In this document: piece by piece, positions 23,016-35,471 of the stretch | Position numbering within the stretch: position 1 is the first letter of the stretch | Layout of the letters: each line of letters starts with the position of its first letter | DNA from: Liquidambar formosana | Lineage: Eukaryota; Streptophyta; Magnoliopsida; Saxifragales; Altingiaceae | Reading direction: 5' to 3' | Length of the DNA stretch: 64,000 nucleotides | Assembly: GCA_039720395.1 (NCBI GenBank) | Contig: CM077832.1 | Location: 27,515,763 to 27,579,762 of the forward strand | The notes under the pieces: generated by a model | What the model was told of the DNA's origin: nothing | Databases searched by the model: none | What the model saw: only the letters and a program-made list of their open reading frames with translations | Translations under genes and position numbers: made by a program

Positions 23016-26000
23016 GGAGAGAGATTGCATTTCCAGGCAGATACCTTTTCATGCTTTATAATCCACCTTTGGAGTCCGTTAACCTTACATCCTACTCCAA
23101 AATATGTATAAAAAAAACATGCACAATTCTAGGGTCTGGATTTCCAAACAAGGTGTGGAAATGAAAGCCCACCACAAAAACATAGCCACGAATCAGTTGC
23201 ACTTGAGTAAATAATGCATTGTCAAACCAAACAAATTGTGACCAGTAACAAGAGCAGAGCATGCATTAATTAAATGCTACGAACTGGGGCTGAGCCAAAT
23301 GGAGCTCCGAGGGGTAACTTGGCCCTTCTAGAATTTTTTATTCAAATTTTACACCTAATTCTTTGGAGAATTACAACTTTGGCCTTCCTGGAATTTTTGT
23401 TTCTTGTTTTGGCCCTTATATTATAGCTACCAACATAATTCACGAACTTCTGGGGTTGCATGAACATTCGCTCTAAGCTCTCCCTTTTGAGGCTTCTCCC
23501 TTGAAGTTTGCATCTCTAAATCAGATTCCTAGCTCCAACATTGCTAGGAACCAGTAAAGAAGAATGGGGTATGCAACAACTAAAAGATAAGATCCACTGC
23601 ACAAGCAGAAAACATGCAACATAAAAGTTTTGCCTACGAACATACAAGAGTTACTTGCACGCACAACAGAACCAAGGACCAGTGGGACAATAACAATTGC
23701 TGCTAAATTCTCAGAAGAGGAAGAATGTAATATTGATATACTTACTTTTGTGCCACGCAAGGTTATACGTGGCCGACGGTCTGCTAGAACAATCCCATTC
23801 TCACCAACTGTAACAGCTACCTTGCGTAAAGTACCACCATTCCCACACTTTGGACAGAAAATCCTCCCAATTTCAGCAGTCACAGTGTAGCAGGCGTGGC
23901 ATTTGAGTATCCACCTGGATATAAAGAACTCTCAGAATAAACACAGAGGCCATCAAACAATAGTTACATTCTGTAACACTAAGAAAAGAAAACTTAATAG
24001 TGTTATGTCCAATTGATACACCAAATTTCTCAAGGATCCATACGAAACCTATGCAATGCATGTTCCATTATTTATACAAAATGTGAAATTTAGAGAAATG
24101 AAGGAAGCATCTCCATATCTATACTACTTATAAAAGTCTCTTACTCAAAAAAACTTTTGATTCACTAAAATAACCTTAATAAAAGACTTAATGGCAATAC
24201 TACCCTTTATTAAACTTTATCCTTCACAAAATTGATAAATACCATACGATCCTCAAAACCCTATGGCTGCCTAGTCCTCAGCTGTCTTCTCTCTCCCTCT
24301 TTTCTCCCCAGTCCCAAGAAACCCTTCTGCTATCCAAGGAAAAGAAAAGGAAATTCTGCAACTCTCTCATTGGGTTGGTTTCATTCTCTTAGGCTATGTT
24401 TGGTTCTCGGAATCTACAAGGGAAAGAAAAGGGTAGGAAAAAAAGGGGATCAATAAAGAAGAGCAGGGGAATTTAAAAAGTTTCTGGTGTTTGGTTGATT
24501 AAGAAAAAACTGGGAGAAAAGGTAAGTCAAAACATCCAAATCCCCCTCAAATTAGATAAAAGCAGAGTTGATGGAGTCACCTCTTCAAGTCTACACCGTC
24601 GCACCAACTGCTTTACCAGGAGACAAAAGCTTCATTGCTATGGCAACGAGAAGACCCAACTTAGATCATCCACATACAGAGCATTTCACATGGATTTAAA
24701 CAATTTTACTGAGTTCGACACATTGGAATCTGCCTCAAACTCAACACTTTCTTGCAGAATGTGAGTCATATGACTCGGCTCTGGTAATATAGGTGTTAGG
24801 TGATAATAATGCAAGAAAAAAAGTTACCAGATTTTACTCGAAAATCTCGCTGATCAAAATATCAGAGCAAGAGACACCTGATTATATATACAATCTCGCC
24901 TAAGGTGGCCAACCAAAATTCCTATGTTGCGGTCAGTAATCCAATGATCCCAAATAGTATGTCATATAGAGTTACATGAATATAAACATATGTATTCTTT
25001 TGAATGGTTTGTTACATATGATTATATATACTATTATTTATTTCTTTTTTTGTTAATAAATTTATTCATTTATTTCATTCGATGGTTTCCACTATTTTTA
25101 CTAATAATCAACATAAATCATTTAGAACACCAACTATTTGTTTAAATGCTCCATAGAATTGTATTCCACTTACCCTCTTAAAAGCCTGTGTGAAATTTAA
25201 AGTATAGGAAATTTCCATAAAAACTATAGGCAAATAAGTGGACTGACTTCAAATTTCTTGAAATCAATACTTTCAGAAGGTTACTTTAATATTAGTATCT
25301 CTTCCTCTATATGTATGCTTTCATTAAAATACAAAGTGTAGAATTCAAAGTCAGTGATTGAAATCCTTTCCCACTTATTCATGTACAGTGCCCTAAAAAG
25401 ACTTTTAAAAAGTCTAAGCAAATTAAAATTTTAAAATGATAAGTAACTAAGAACAAAATGTTTTAAAAATATCATATTTGATATTTCATTACCATGTGGC
25501 TATGTGCAATATTACATACCACAAGCAGATAAAAAGAACCTCAAGGCCTTAAATGTGCGTGCCTATGATGATTTAAGTAATATAGTTACTTCTTGATATC
25601 AAAAACACAAGCAGGTGCACAAGGACAACATCATGCTAAAGACATCTAAACATACTGCTTTGATGTTCAAGACATTAGAAACCACTAAGAATTCATCACA
25701 TTCCAAAGAATGCTACATCCTTAAAGAGAAAACGGCATAAAAAAATAAAAACAAAAGGTAAAGAATCTAGGATAACAAATTAGAAACAGCTGAAACACCA
25801 TCCTATCTGCATAGGTGCACACATGCCTAAAAATCAATGGGTCCCTTTCCGAATAAAGGCCGTGGAAGCAAAGTTATTGTCTCTGGCAATAATGCCTCTC
25901 AATAATAATAATTTGGTATTAAACAAAAAAAAAAAAAAAAAAAAAAGCAGAAAAGCGTTTTGGCAAAATGTTTTATACTTGAAAAGAAGGGGAGGTATTC

Positions 26001-29000
26001 AGTTGTGACTTGTAAGTGTGTGTGTGTGTCTTTTTTCCTTCTTTTTTCTTCTTTTTTCTTTTTTTTTTTTTTTTGTTTTTGTTTGGGGGTGGGGGGGGGG
26101 GGGGTCTAAGGTTTGTGTTTGCGTTATCTTATTAGATTTTTCTTTCCTTTCATTTTTCCCCCAACAACCAAACAGAAAAAAATCACTTTCCTCAAGGATT
26201 CACATTTTTTTCCTCCCATTTTTCCTAGAAAACCAAACACAAGAAAATTTTATATTTTCCACACATTTACTTCCCTTCCCATTTTTTTTTCTTTTATATT
26301 TTCTTTCCCTTAAAAAATCTGTGAACCAAACAGAGCGTTAATGAAGATATAATTTGAAATGGCCCACGTGCAACTAGTTCTTTATGAAAAGGTTGAATAA
26401 AAAGCAGAAGAAAAGTCAACACCAGTCCTCACCAGTCAAAATAAATGCATCAGATATTTACCTGTGCAGCTGGCGGATCTGCATTCCTCCAGGTGCCAGT
26501 AGGCGTAAACCCATCTGCAGAAGAACATTTTGCATTGCAAAGTCACTAGTTACACAAGCTACACTAGATTCAAACAATGATCTTAGCATCCAGCTCTGCT
26601 CACTACTATTATCATCCATATAAGATGTTTTAACACTTTCACTGGTCTGGCTTAAATTCTCCAACTGACTCAAATTCTCAGCATCTATTTCAACCACATC
26701 TCCTTCAGCAGCTGTATTTGCATTATTCTCAGAGGTAGCTTCCACCACTGTGGATCCATCGAACTCTAGTCGTAAACAAAAATTGCTCAGATCCTTCTCT
26801 CCTTGAATAGCCTTCAATGAATCTTCTTCCAGCCTCATTTCTTTTAGGATGGAGGAAAGATCTTCATCATCATTCTTCCTTTCCATGATCTCACTCTCCT
26901 TGGAAATCCCACTTACAACATGTGTTTCTTCATACCTTTCATGCAACAGCTGATCAGCGCATCTAGTGTCCTGATTTACGTTACTATCCACGTTCTTCTC
27001 TACATCTTGGTGGCCATCTTTCTCAGATGATGCCTCATACATTTCACGTCTAGCTTTTCTTCTGAGAAATCTTCTATGGGTACTTCGACTGACAGCAGGC
27101 AGCCAATCACTGGCATTATCATCATATTGCCCCATAGATGCATCAATTCCATCTGCCACCATCTTCTTTCCTTCAATGTTTATCTCCTTCTTTTGAGGTA
27201 GATATCTCCGATGTTTCCCAAAACTGTGATTCACATGCTCTTCATCCTCAGCTTGAGCGTCACTTCCAGGTCCCATTACACCATCTTTGGAACTAAGATG
27301 GTCATCTGTAGGAATGATGTTCAAATTTAAGTCTTTCAGCGGGAGGATTCTTGAACTAGGGTTTGAGCCATCTTCAGCTTCATCTAATGCTTCCCACTCT
27401 TCCAAATTAGGAACATTGGAGCCCCACCCGGGCAGGTCCTTCTCAGGCAGCCTCTTCACATTAACCACATGGACAGGGGGAGGGCAGTCCCTGAGATGTT
27501 TTGTCCCATGGATCTGAGCCTCCAATGTATACGTCAGAGCAATAAGTTTGAGATCCACGTCTGAAAGAGTCTGTAAGTCACCAGTTGCCCTTGCAAAGTT
27601 GACAACTGTTGAGTCACATAGTAATATATAAAAGTCAATCTTATAGTTAATACATTGATCTTCATAAAAAATAGTTAATACATTGATCAAATTCAAGCAG
27701 CTCCAAGCTGTATAGATGCAAAAAAAATTCAGAAATCAAGGATTTTAAGTTCTTTGGGCCAAAAAATAAGTAATAAAATGAAATAAAACGGAAAAATAAA
27801 CAGATGCGACTGCATATTAAACAGACGCAACCAGCTGCATGTGGCAGTTAGCAAAGTCTAATCAATGTAGCTCCCTAGATTTCTTTTCTATCTCTTACGC
27901 AATGTTAAATTTCTAACCTATCTTGAAGTTAACTGAGAGTGTAGAATGGATCTATATCTAGCCTTATAAAACATGTAAGCTTACTAATGGCCAATATAAT
28001 AACACTGTATTTCAGATCACATACAAGCTAACCAAAACATAACTACACCAAAATATATTTTGAGTTTACTAGTTACTACCATAGAAAGCCATAAAATGTC
28101 AACATTTCTTTAAGAAGCAAGTGAGAAAGTAATTCGTTAGCAATTCATAACTTCACAAAACCAGAATGAGGAGAGGAATAATCATGATCCCTTGTTTAAA
28201 TCCTAAGAAATATTCTCATTAAAAAATAGCCATTCCAAGGGTTCTCATGGGCCTTGGACTTACTTGGTTTATATGAGTTGTAGGGTCTTATATGGGCATG
28301 AGGATTGCCTGTAGGGTTTCCTTGTCATTAAAAGAAAAAAAGAAAAAAAGAAAACAGCCATTCCAGAACCCACCAAGACCGCACCAATGCAATGAAAGAC
28401 AGCAATAAACATCCAGTCAAATTGGCCTCACAAAAAATATGCCTCCTGGCGACAGCCTCTCTTCTTTTATTTTCTTTTCTTTTTATTTATTTTTTTTTTT
28501 TTATGAAGCAAGTATTGTATTAAAGCAAAAGGGTAAAACGCAAGTACATAACTCATATACAAGTGTTAGACAAAAGGAAACTCCTATCTATAGTTTAAGG
28601 GAATCTATAAAAGAAACAAAAAGGGTTTGTGGTCATTTCTAAATTGCCCCACAGCCACTTTGAAGGTCATTTCTAAATTACCCCACATGTAAACAAAGTG
28701 TACAATACACCGGCAGCATATCATGCCATAATATTACTTGAAATTCCTCCTCTTTTAGCTTTAAGTTTGAATCACAATGCTGCGCTAGTCTCCCCGGGGC
28801 TTTAGGTTCCATGGGTGGGTCCAAAGGGCCATGCCCTGGGATGGTTCCACCGTTAAAAAGTTTGAATCACAAAATTGAACATAATTCGATCTTTTACTAG
28901 GAGTACATTTGGATGTCCCATCAAATTTGGTTTGCCTCCTTGTGTTTTACAAATAATTTTACATGAAATTCCATCATCACAAAGCGGTCATTAACACAAA

Positions 29001-29545
29001 TTATGGTTAAAATTAAAAACAGCCACATTTCACGAAATCGTGGGAGTAACCTCATACCAACAGTTTTGGTGATGGCTCCAATTTTCTTTAACGAAATTGA
29101 ATGATCAGATTGCATTTTGCATGGCATTTTCTCTAATGCAATCGAATCATTCAATTCCATAGGACGATCACGTATATATATAGAGAGAGATAAATATATA
29201 ATCAGAAAGGCAAAAAGACGTACCTTTCCTGAGAGCTTCAGGAGAGGGCTCCATGGTGTCGACAGTGAAGGGGAGAATGTCGAGGGTGTGGCGCGAGACA
29301 GGGTCTCGGACCTCGTCGATGACTTCAGAAACGGAGACGAACTTGTCGGCAGAGTGGGTTAACTTCTCTCCGCCTTGGATGATGGCGTTAGCGTCCACGA
29401 TGGCGACTGTAATGCCTTTGGTGGATTCGCTGCTCACGAAGACCTGGTTTGTGCTGGCGGCGGGGTCTTGGTGTTGCTGTTGGGGTGGTCGGTTTCGCAC
29501 TATGTTGCTCCATGGGATTGGGGTTGGGGATGGAGAGTCCGCCAT
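22334..29545 (-). CDS. NOB1: NOB1, 20S pre-rRNA D-site endonuclease
   Basis: Five exons on the minus strand, 29224-29545, 26462-27605, 23746-23914, 22600-22716 and 22334-22483, join in frame (1902 nt, 633 residues) with GT-AG introns. The N-terminal PIN nuclease domain shows AIVDANAIIQGGEKL with Asp51, VSEVIDEVRD with Glu78, and RATGDLQTLSDVDLKLIALT with acidic residues at 122-125. A long acidic plant-type insert follows, then a Cys4 zinc ribbon (KCHAC at 494-497, FCPKC at 509-512), and the conserved YSLPLPQGG and NPILREDQ. NOB1 cuts 20S pre-rRNA at site D in cytoplasmic pre-40S particles to make mature 18S rRNA. ATG 29543-29545 was chosen because MADSPSPTPIPWSNIV fits the family; the frame is open further upstream to 29644. 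No disruption is seen. Confidence 0.95.
24118..24250 (+). mobile_element. Helitron-like 5' end in NOB1 intron 2
   Basis: A|TCTATACTACTTATAAAAG followed by ACTTTTGATTCACTAAAATA closely resembles the 5' terminal region of the Helitron-like copies at 56098 and 56615 in this window. No matching CTAG-hairpin 3' end was found downstream, so the right border is unknown. Confidence 0.5.
25900..26345. repeat. Low-complexity and GTTTGGTT-type repeat in NOB1 intron 2
   Basis: An A run at 25924-25946, a GT microsatellite at about 26016-26029, a T/C-rich tract and a G run (about 26087-26104) precede a stretch in which AACCAAACA recurs three times with pyrimidine-rich spacers. This resembles a decayed foldback element. 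It is non-coding. Confidence 0.4.
28238..28355 (+). mobile_element. Short retroposed insertion (SINE-like) with TSD
   Basis: AGCCATTCCA occurs at 28228-28237 and again at 28356-28365, enclosing about 118 bp that begins GGGTTCTCATGGGCCTTGG and ends in an A-rich tail with G interruptions. It lies in NOB1 intron 1, antisense to the gene. The first motif also occurs in the 8454 repeat. Confidence 0.7.
28484..28660 (-). mobile_element. LINE 3'-end fragment
   Basis: Read on the minus strand, ...TTGCTTTAATACAATACTTG then CTTCAT is followed by an A run (T run 28490-28502 on plus). This matches the general form of plant LINE 3' ends. It is short, without coding sequence, in NOB1 intron 1. Confidence 0.45.
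28778..28857. mobile_element. 80-bp insertion with perfect 15-bp TSD
   Basis: AAGTTTGAATCACAA is present at 28763-28777 and 28858-28872. The 80 bp between them are GC-rich (CTCCCCGGGG, CCATGCCCTGGGATGG) and end ...CCGTTAAA, unlike the AT-rich intron around them. A 15-bp TSD suggests a LINE-mobilised, 5'-truncated SINE. It is in NOB1 intron 1. Confidence 0.7.
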
Positions 29546-30533
29546 AGTAACAGAGAGAGAGAGAGAGAGTAAAACCCTAGAAAGAGATCGGGGTTTTTTT
29601 CTCTGCCATGGGTTCGATCCGAGAGCACACGGCAATGGAGACAAGGGTTTTCTAGCGATGAGAGTTCGATGATTTCTGAAGACGTCTTGAAGAGAGCTCG
29701 ATGGCTCGAATAGGGTTCACGGCAGTGGTTTATGGATTTCTCAAAGGTGCGATTGTGTGGTACGATTCTGGACAGTGGAGGACTGCCATGGATTGCCGAT
29801 GGAGGTTCGATTTGTGAGGACAATAGTGGGGGTGATGGGGTTTGTTAAGGTTTGGGTTGGAGCGATGAGCTGATGACCGGGTTAATGAGTTCGAGGTTTA
29901 AGGTGAAGGTGATGGCAAGGGTTTGGAAGAAAAGGTTATGTTACGTAATTTCCTGTGCAAATACAGAAAAATAAAGAAAAATAGAACAATAGGGAAAAAA
30001 CCCACTTGGAGAGGGTGGAAATATCCCGCAGAGTGAAGTCCTAAAATACTTTTTCATTCGTACTAGCTTCCACATATATAACAGAGACTAATTGTCGTTA
30101 AGAAAAAACAAAAACACCCTCATTTGAAAAAAAGAATTGAAGATAGTGGGAGAAAAAGACTAGTTTTTAGAAGACGAAAAGAAATAAGAGTTGGGTAATT
30201 GGGATAGTTACGGGTAATCGTTAATAGAAAGCATATAATGGTTTTGAGAGTTTTTAAGAAAATAGAAGGAGTTTAGAATTGCTTGTAAAAATAATTATTT
30301 TAACCTTAAAATATCATTGTCTCTTAAAATCAAATGGGGTTTTTTAGTATTTTAGTTTATACATCCAACCAAAAGTACAACCCTTTCTATAATAATATAG
30401 ATAGATAGATATAGAAGACAAAGAACTACCCATAATCACTACCAAAACCACCAATAACTATCTAAATATTGTTTTAAAATTAAACTACAATTATCCTAAT
30501 AAAAATACTAAATATTATCCTAACAAAAGAGTC
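29546..30533. other. NOB1 leader/promoter side and spacer
   Basis: 29546-29900 probably holds the NOB1 leader and promoter (minus strand), with a GA repeat at 29551-29568 next to the start codon. 29900-30533 is AT-rich with nothing recognised. Confidence 0.4.
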
Positions 30534-31082
30534 CTAATAAATAAAAGTACATAATATTTTACCTCCCTTAAAATCAACCTTGCCCTCAAGGTTGACAATA
30601 CGAAACGATATAACACCACCTAGATCCCAAATCATGATGAACATGCTCTTGTCAAATGACACCACTAACAACAGGCTTTCTTTCAATATAAAAATAGTGG
30701 TTGAAATCCCATAAATGTGGCCATAAAATTTCTTTATCGTCACGCTACGAAGAAAATAGGATTTTTCGTCATGGAACTTAGAGACAATGGAATGAAAAGG
30801 TGCCTCAACAAGATTATAATGCTCAAGATTTGCAATTGGAATGAATGGACCCTTGTCCCCATCATCTATTGCCTTTTCTTTTAACAAAACATGAACCTTT
30901 TCAAGAGCACGCTTCTCCTCTCTTATCTTTGTTTGCATCTTGTCCAAGCCTTCCATAATACGCTGACTTACCTCAATCGCCCTTAAAATCAATGCTTTAA
31001 TCTCCTGTAAATCATCATACAATGAATTTGAGATCTTCATTGTCATTGTCACCACTAGGATTGATCGTTTTGATACCAAATG
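30534..31082 (-). pseudogene. Unassigned ORF next to an LTR/PBS-like site
   Basis: A 184-residue open frame on the minus strand starts at a TGGTATCA-type site and reads a helical, charged N-terminal part (MEGLDKMQTKIREEKRALEK) and a hydrophobic C-terminal part with NLEGKVDFKGGKI. I do not recognise a family. Its position just after an LTR-like copy and PBS-like motif suggests a retrotransposon gag-type or captured sequence. It could also be chance; composition is AT-rich like its surroundings. Confidence 0.35.
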
Positions 31083-31583
31083 GTACAAACCCCTAGGGGG
31101 TAGAATTCACCCTTGAAAATTGGCTTACAAAGGAAAGGTGCCCAAGAACTAATACACATATGGTCAAGCTATACTTAACTGATATGGGATATTAGGATCG
31201 TAACATATCACCCTGCTTCCGCAGCTGATGTCCATGGTGGCCCATTCTATCGACATTGACTCGATGGTAGCCCTTTCCCTTTTGGCGGCTTGACTCACCT
31301 AGCAATATTCAATTAGTTAATACCATGCCCATACACAATACCAAACCATTTTAATCTAGTCTATAGGTTGCCCTTTCTGCGACAATTGACCATTGAGAGC
31401 GGTAGCCCATATTGGGTCCGATCCCATACTCGACATGGTGGCTAGATTTGATACCAAATGATATGAACTCTTGGGGGGTATAACTTACCCTTGAAAATTG
31501 ACTTACAAAGGAAGGGCCCAAGAGTTAATATATACATAGTCAAGCCCATACTTAACTGATATGGGACAGTAGAATTGTAACAA
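31083..31583 (-). mobile_element. TRIM-like element: two short LTR copies with PBS-like sites
   Basis: Two direct copies of about 120-130 bp (31083-31206 and 31465-31583 on plus), sharing ACTTAACTGATATGGGA and ACCCTTGAAAATTG, lie about 380 bp apart. On the minus strand each copy is followed at once by TTTGGTATCAAA, a degenerate form of the methionine-tRNA primer site TGGTATCAGAGC. Between them is about 260 bp without coding. This is the architecture of a terminal-repeat retrotransposon in miniature, here in tandem LTR-PBS-interior-LTR-PBS form. Confidence 0.6.
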
Positions 31584-31589
31584 GTTATG

Positions 31590-32450
31590 GCAGTGAGAAC
31601 ACGAGGATTTTTTTTTTTTTTTTTTTTGGCGGTGGCGGTTAGGGTTGTTGGATCGTAGGGGAATGAGGGTTTGCAAAGCGATGCTAGGGTGGATTTGAGT
31701 AGTGTGATAGTGGGTTAGGTTGAGGGAAAGTGGCTGTGTTGATATGCTCATCAACAGTGTTAGGCGTTGATCCAGTATAGTCTCATCAAAGACTCATTTG
31801 CTATAGCCAACTCTTGCTGCTTGTCAATGTTGTACGTAAGGATGCATTTTGGGTGGTGTGTGCTGCCCACCTAGCGGGGAAAATGTCAAGTGAGTGGGTC
31901 AAGCTTTCCTTTCCGTCAATGAGGAAATCCCAGGAATGAATGGCAAGAGAAAGGGAATGGTAGGGGATATCGCAGGAGACGTGGAGATCTTTTGCTTCAA
32001 ATGGGCCAAATGTAGTGTTTTTGGAGTAACGGTGAGTTTCTGCCATTAACTTTCGTTTGGAAGTCAAAACGCACATGCCTAGTGTCGTTTTATTAAGGAG
32101 GTTTTCTCTCCGTCCAATGAGGCACTACGCCATGTATCGAAGTCCAGAGGCACCTCGGCACGGTGCGAGAAATCATGCCTCAACATTGAATTCGAACACG
32201 TTGTGGTGAGGTATAAACTACTCGGACAAAAGAATGTGAAGAAGAACGACGACATTTCAAGTTATAATAAAGACAAAAAGGCTACGTTCTAGGATGACAT
32301 TGTTCGTCTTGGAACCATATAAGTACTCCAATTACAAATAGATAGCATCAGGGTGCCTTTTTTTGGGGGCCATCTCATTCCTATCGGAAAAGATTTGGGA
32401 TTTGGGACACTATTTAACATAGTAGAAACAAAGTTGGAGATCTAAAAAAA
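31590..32450. other. Spacer, no gene recognised
   Basis: It begins with a T run (31611-31627). Short frames such as 31801-32076 minus have no recognisable domain. A GC-richer stretch at 32090-32290 could be old coding DNA but is interrupted. Confidence 0.3.
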
Positions 32451-32790
32451 GGGGATTTAGCCATTAGTCTACCAAATAACACTTATTTAGCAAATAGTCA
32501 GCCAACTGTTTTTTCAACTTACTTAGTCCATTTAAGTTATTATTGACCAAAATACCCTCACCTTCATTTCTTTTTCCCTTCTTCTCCACCTATCCAACAG
32601 CCATAAGAAAACTAGACTACCTCAAACTCGGAATTGATAGCAGCTTGCCATTCGTCCAATAGAGACCCCAAATTAATCAAGTTGGATCCTGTGTTAGGCT
32701 AAACCCACAATAAATCGAGCCCCTGAAACCCATAAAGCCTAGCTATTTTGATTGAAGATTGGATGAAAGATTTCCTGTGAGAAGCTTTGC

Positions 32791-35130
32791 TCACCATTGA
32801 AGACAAGGCTGTAGAGTTTGGTATTTAAGTAAGGATGAATTGAGGCGTTTGGGCCTCTTTAGCCCAGACTGATAAAAGCATAACAATAGAGGGGTTCTTA
32901 CGCTTGACAGTATTGGTGAAGGTGGAGAAGATGGTTGCATATGAGGAAGAGATGGAGAGGCGGTAGATAGAATTGTCGATAAGGTTAAGATTTTTCGGTA
33001 CAGAGAAGAAGCAGCAGTTGCTGATATCATACGACTCGCCTTTGATTGTAAACGACGATCATTAAGGTTTGTGGGCTTCAATTCTCCAATCCTGTTGAAG
33101 TCCTTATTCTAACAGGATGGGGAGGAAAGACTAGATATCTTATCCATCAATTGCTGCTACTGCTCCTGCTGTCTAAGTTGGTTTTCCAAACCAAGCAATT
33201 CCAATTCCAAATCCCCATCACTCAAAGCAATTTTTAGCCTGCTACCAGGGAGCTACTGTTAGGAATCTAACTAGAGAAGAAAACAAACAAAGACCGAATA
33301 AAATTTTTCCTATGATTCCCAAACCCATGAATCCAATTATGCATAATACAAAACAAAATCCTAACTACAAAGAGAGTTAGGATACTTACAGTTGTTTAAA
33401 GTCTTCTCCTTTATGCTCCAAGCTTTGTCTTCTCCTTTTTGCTCCAAGTTTGAACTTCGGGTAGCAATGAATAAGCAGTCTAAGTGTACTGCCTCCAACG
33501 GTATCCACACCTAGCTTGAACTTGAAGTCCTTTCCTTCTTCTTCTTTGTTATTGCTAGAGGTGGAGAAGAGGGAGAGAGAGAGAGAGCCTCCTTAGTGAA
33601 TTTCGGCCAGCACTTGGGAATCCCAATTGTGATGATGTCATCACATGACATGAGGCTATATATAGCCTCTACATAGGGTTGGCTATAGGGGGACTTCTAA
33701 TCCTAGTGGAATTTGTGTAATTACTCTTAATTACATAATTGGCCCATTAGTTTGCATCAAATACAAATTAGCCCCTTAAAGAACTTTTCTTTAATCACTT
33801 GTACCCTTTCTCTCATAGACAATCAAACTCTCTTAGCATGATCAGTGTGTGACCCATTAGTGGGTTCACATCATCAAGTAGTAGGAATAGCACATGTTGT
33901 GCACAATTGAACACTTTCCATTAAGGGTTTAATTGGAACTCCTTCCAATTCTCTAATTGATTATAACTCATTTATATCAATTAGGGCTTCTACTAACCAT
34001 GAGTAACACCTAACATATGGCTCATGGTGTGGTTCTTAATGAGGTGAATAGTCATTTACAAAGAACCCTTCTGTTATAGTTTATAGGTTATAATTCCATC
34101 CTTCCATCAATACAATGTCTCCAATTGAACTAATAGGACATGGAAGTCTATTAAGTCCCTAGTTCAATTATTTTATACTCATTCATTAATATAAACTCAA
34201 TAATGAACTTATGGAAACTCCTTTCCATATTCATTCTACCATGGGCCCATGGATTTAATGAGTTATATTCAATGAATGCTATATGAGACATTCACTCTCT
34301 TTTTCCTGAGAGTGATGGATTCTTTGTTGATCACTTACATGCCTTCACACACATAGCAGTAGGGTCAATGAACACCCTTACAGACCCTTGAATAGGATCT
34401 GCACTTAGTGTTATCAAACTTCTAAAGCTACATGCATAAGACAACCATGATGTCTCAGGTCTAAGGATTACTTGTACCACTATAACAATGAGAAATTGAT
34501 TGACAGGCAGGTTAAAACTCCATTCAGTTTATCTCATATCTTTGATTACATTCAGTGTACCTATTCTTATAATAGGCACCCACTTATTGGTTGTAGTGTC
34601 TCCACACAAATAGCTTGAGACTAGCTATCCTCCTATATAGTCAACCTAATAAGTGCTAGTCCTATGGTTCATTACTGTCTATCATAGTGAACCTTCAACT
34701 ATGAATGTTTTAGGAGTTTAGTACAGAGATATATTTATAGTCTCAAAATTACAACACTTTGTAATTTCATATTCTCAATTCTAACTCCATGGACATATTA
34801 TGTAAATATAAATGATGCATGTAAACACAATAGAATAAGCCCTTTTATTAAATCAATAATAAATGTGACATATATAAATGAAATCAATTGATTATTCCTA
34901 ATCCCTAAACAATCATCTCTATGATTGGCTCTAGAGCACAATCCTAGTAGCTACAACAAAAGTGTTGTGAGGTTAACCTCGTTTTGCCACATAGTTCCAC
35001 CCTTAGGCAATGAAGCGGTTGTGGAGGGCGACATAGGTGGTGTAGAACAAGTAGGCATTAACATCGATGTTGAACTGAGAGCCAACGGACTCATCCTCGT
35101 CTTATCCAATCCACTGGTTGTAAAAGACTT
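32791..35130 (-). pseudogene. Coding-like fragments split by a solo LTR
   Basis: Minus-strand pieces at about 34955-35130 and 32791-33250 read through as one interrupted frame if the solo LTR (33257-34948) is ignored. Segments include SDGDLELELLGLENQLRQQE and MISATAASSLYRKIL. The Leu/Glu/Gln pattern looks like real protein rather than noise, but stops are present and no family was recognised. A fragment captured by the surrounding MULE-like ends is one explanation. Confidence 0.3.
33257..34948 (-). mobile_element. Solo LTR, 1.7 kb
   Basis: The segment begins TGTTAGGAATCTAAC and ends GAGCACAATCCTA, which would be inverse termini (TGTTAGGA/TCCTAACA) if the last bases ACA had mutated to GT. AGCTAC flanks both sides (33251-33256 and 34949-34954), giving a 5-6 bp TSD. 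On the minus strand it contains a TATA-like CTATATATAGCCTC (33656-33669 region), consistent with an LTR promoter. No PBS, PPT or gag-pol adjoins it, so it is a recombination-derived solo LTR. Confidence 0.75.
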
Positions 35131-35471
35131 GGTAAAGTAGTAAAATTTTAGGGGAAATTAGCCAAAAGTACACTATTTCAATAAAGTTAAAGCATTAGGT
35201 CCTCTCATTTTTCTTTTCATGCGTTAAGTCCTCTCCTTATAAAAACAACCACGTTTTTTTATAGCTATTGGCAATCACATTCTCCAAAATACCATACAGG
35301 CCCTTATTCACATATATGGCAAGAAAGTAATGGGATTTTAGCACGAACTTTCCCATAAACGTTGTTGTTTTAATAACTTTCCCAGCTGTAAAATACCAGA
35401 CAATTCCTTCCATACCTTTTGCTATCGAATCTTATTCTCTGAAGCTGTTGACGTTTATTTAGGGGAAGATT

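Noticed and set aside
27287..27517. Plus-strand ORF opposite NOB1 exon 2
   Set aside because: Antisense shadow of a conserved coding exon.
31801..32076. 91-codon minus-strand ORF as a gene
   Set aside because: No recognisable domain, start context or splice signals; embedded in repeat-rich spacer.
34955..35130. Ferritin-like fragment on the minus strand
   Set aside because: A few residues (DES, FYTTYVALHNRF) suggested it, but alignment from memory fails to match the conserved ferritin order.
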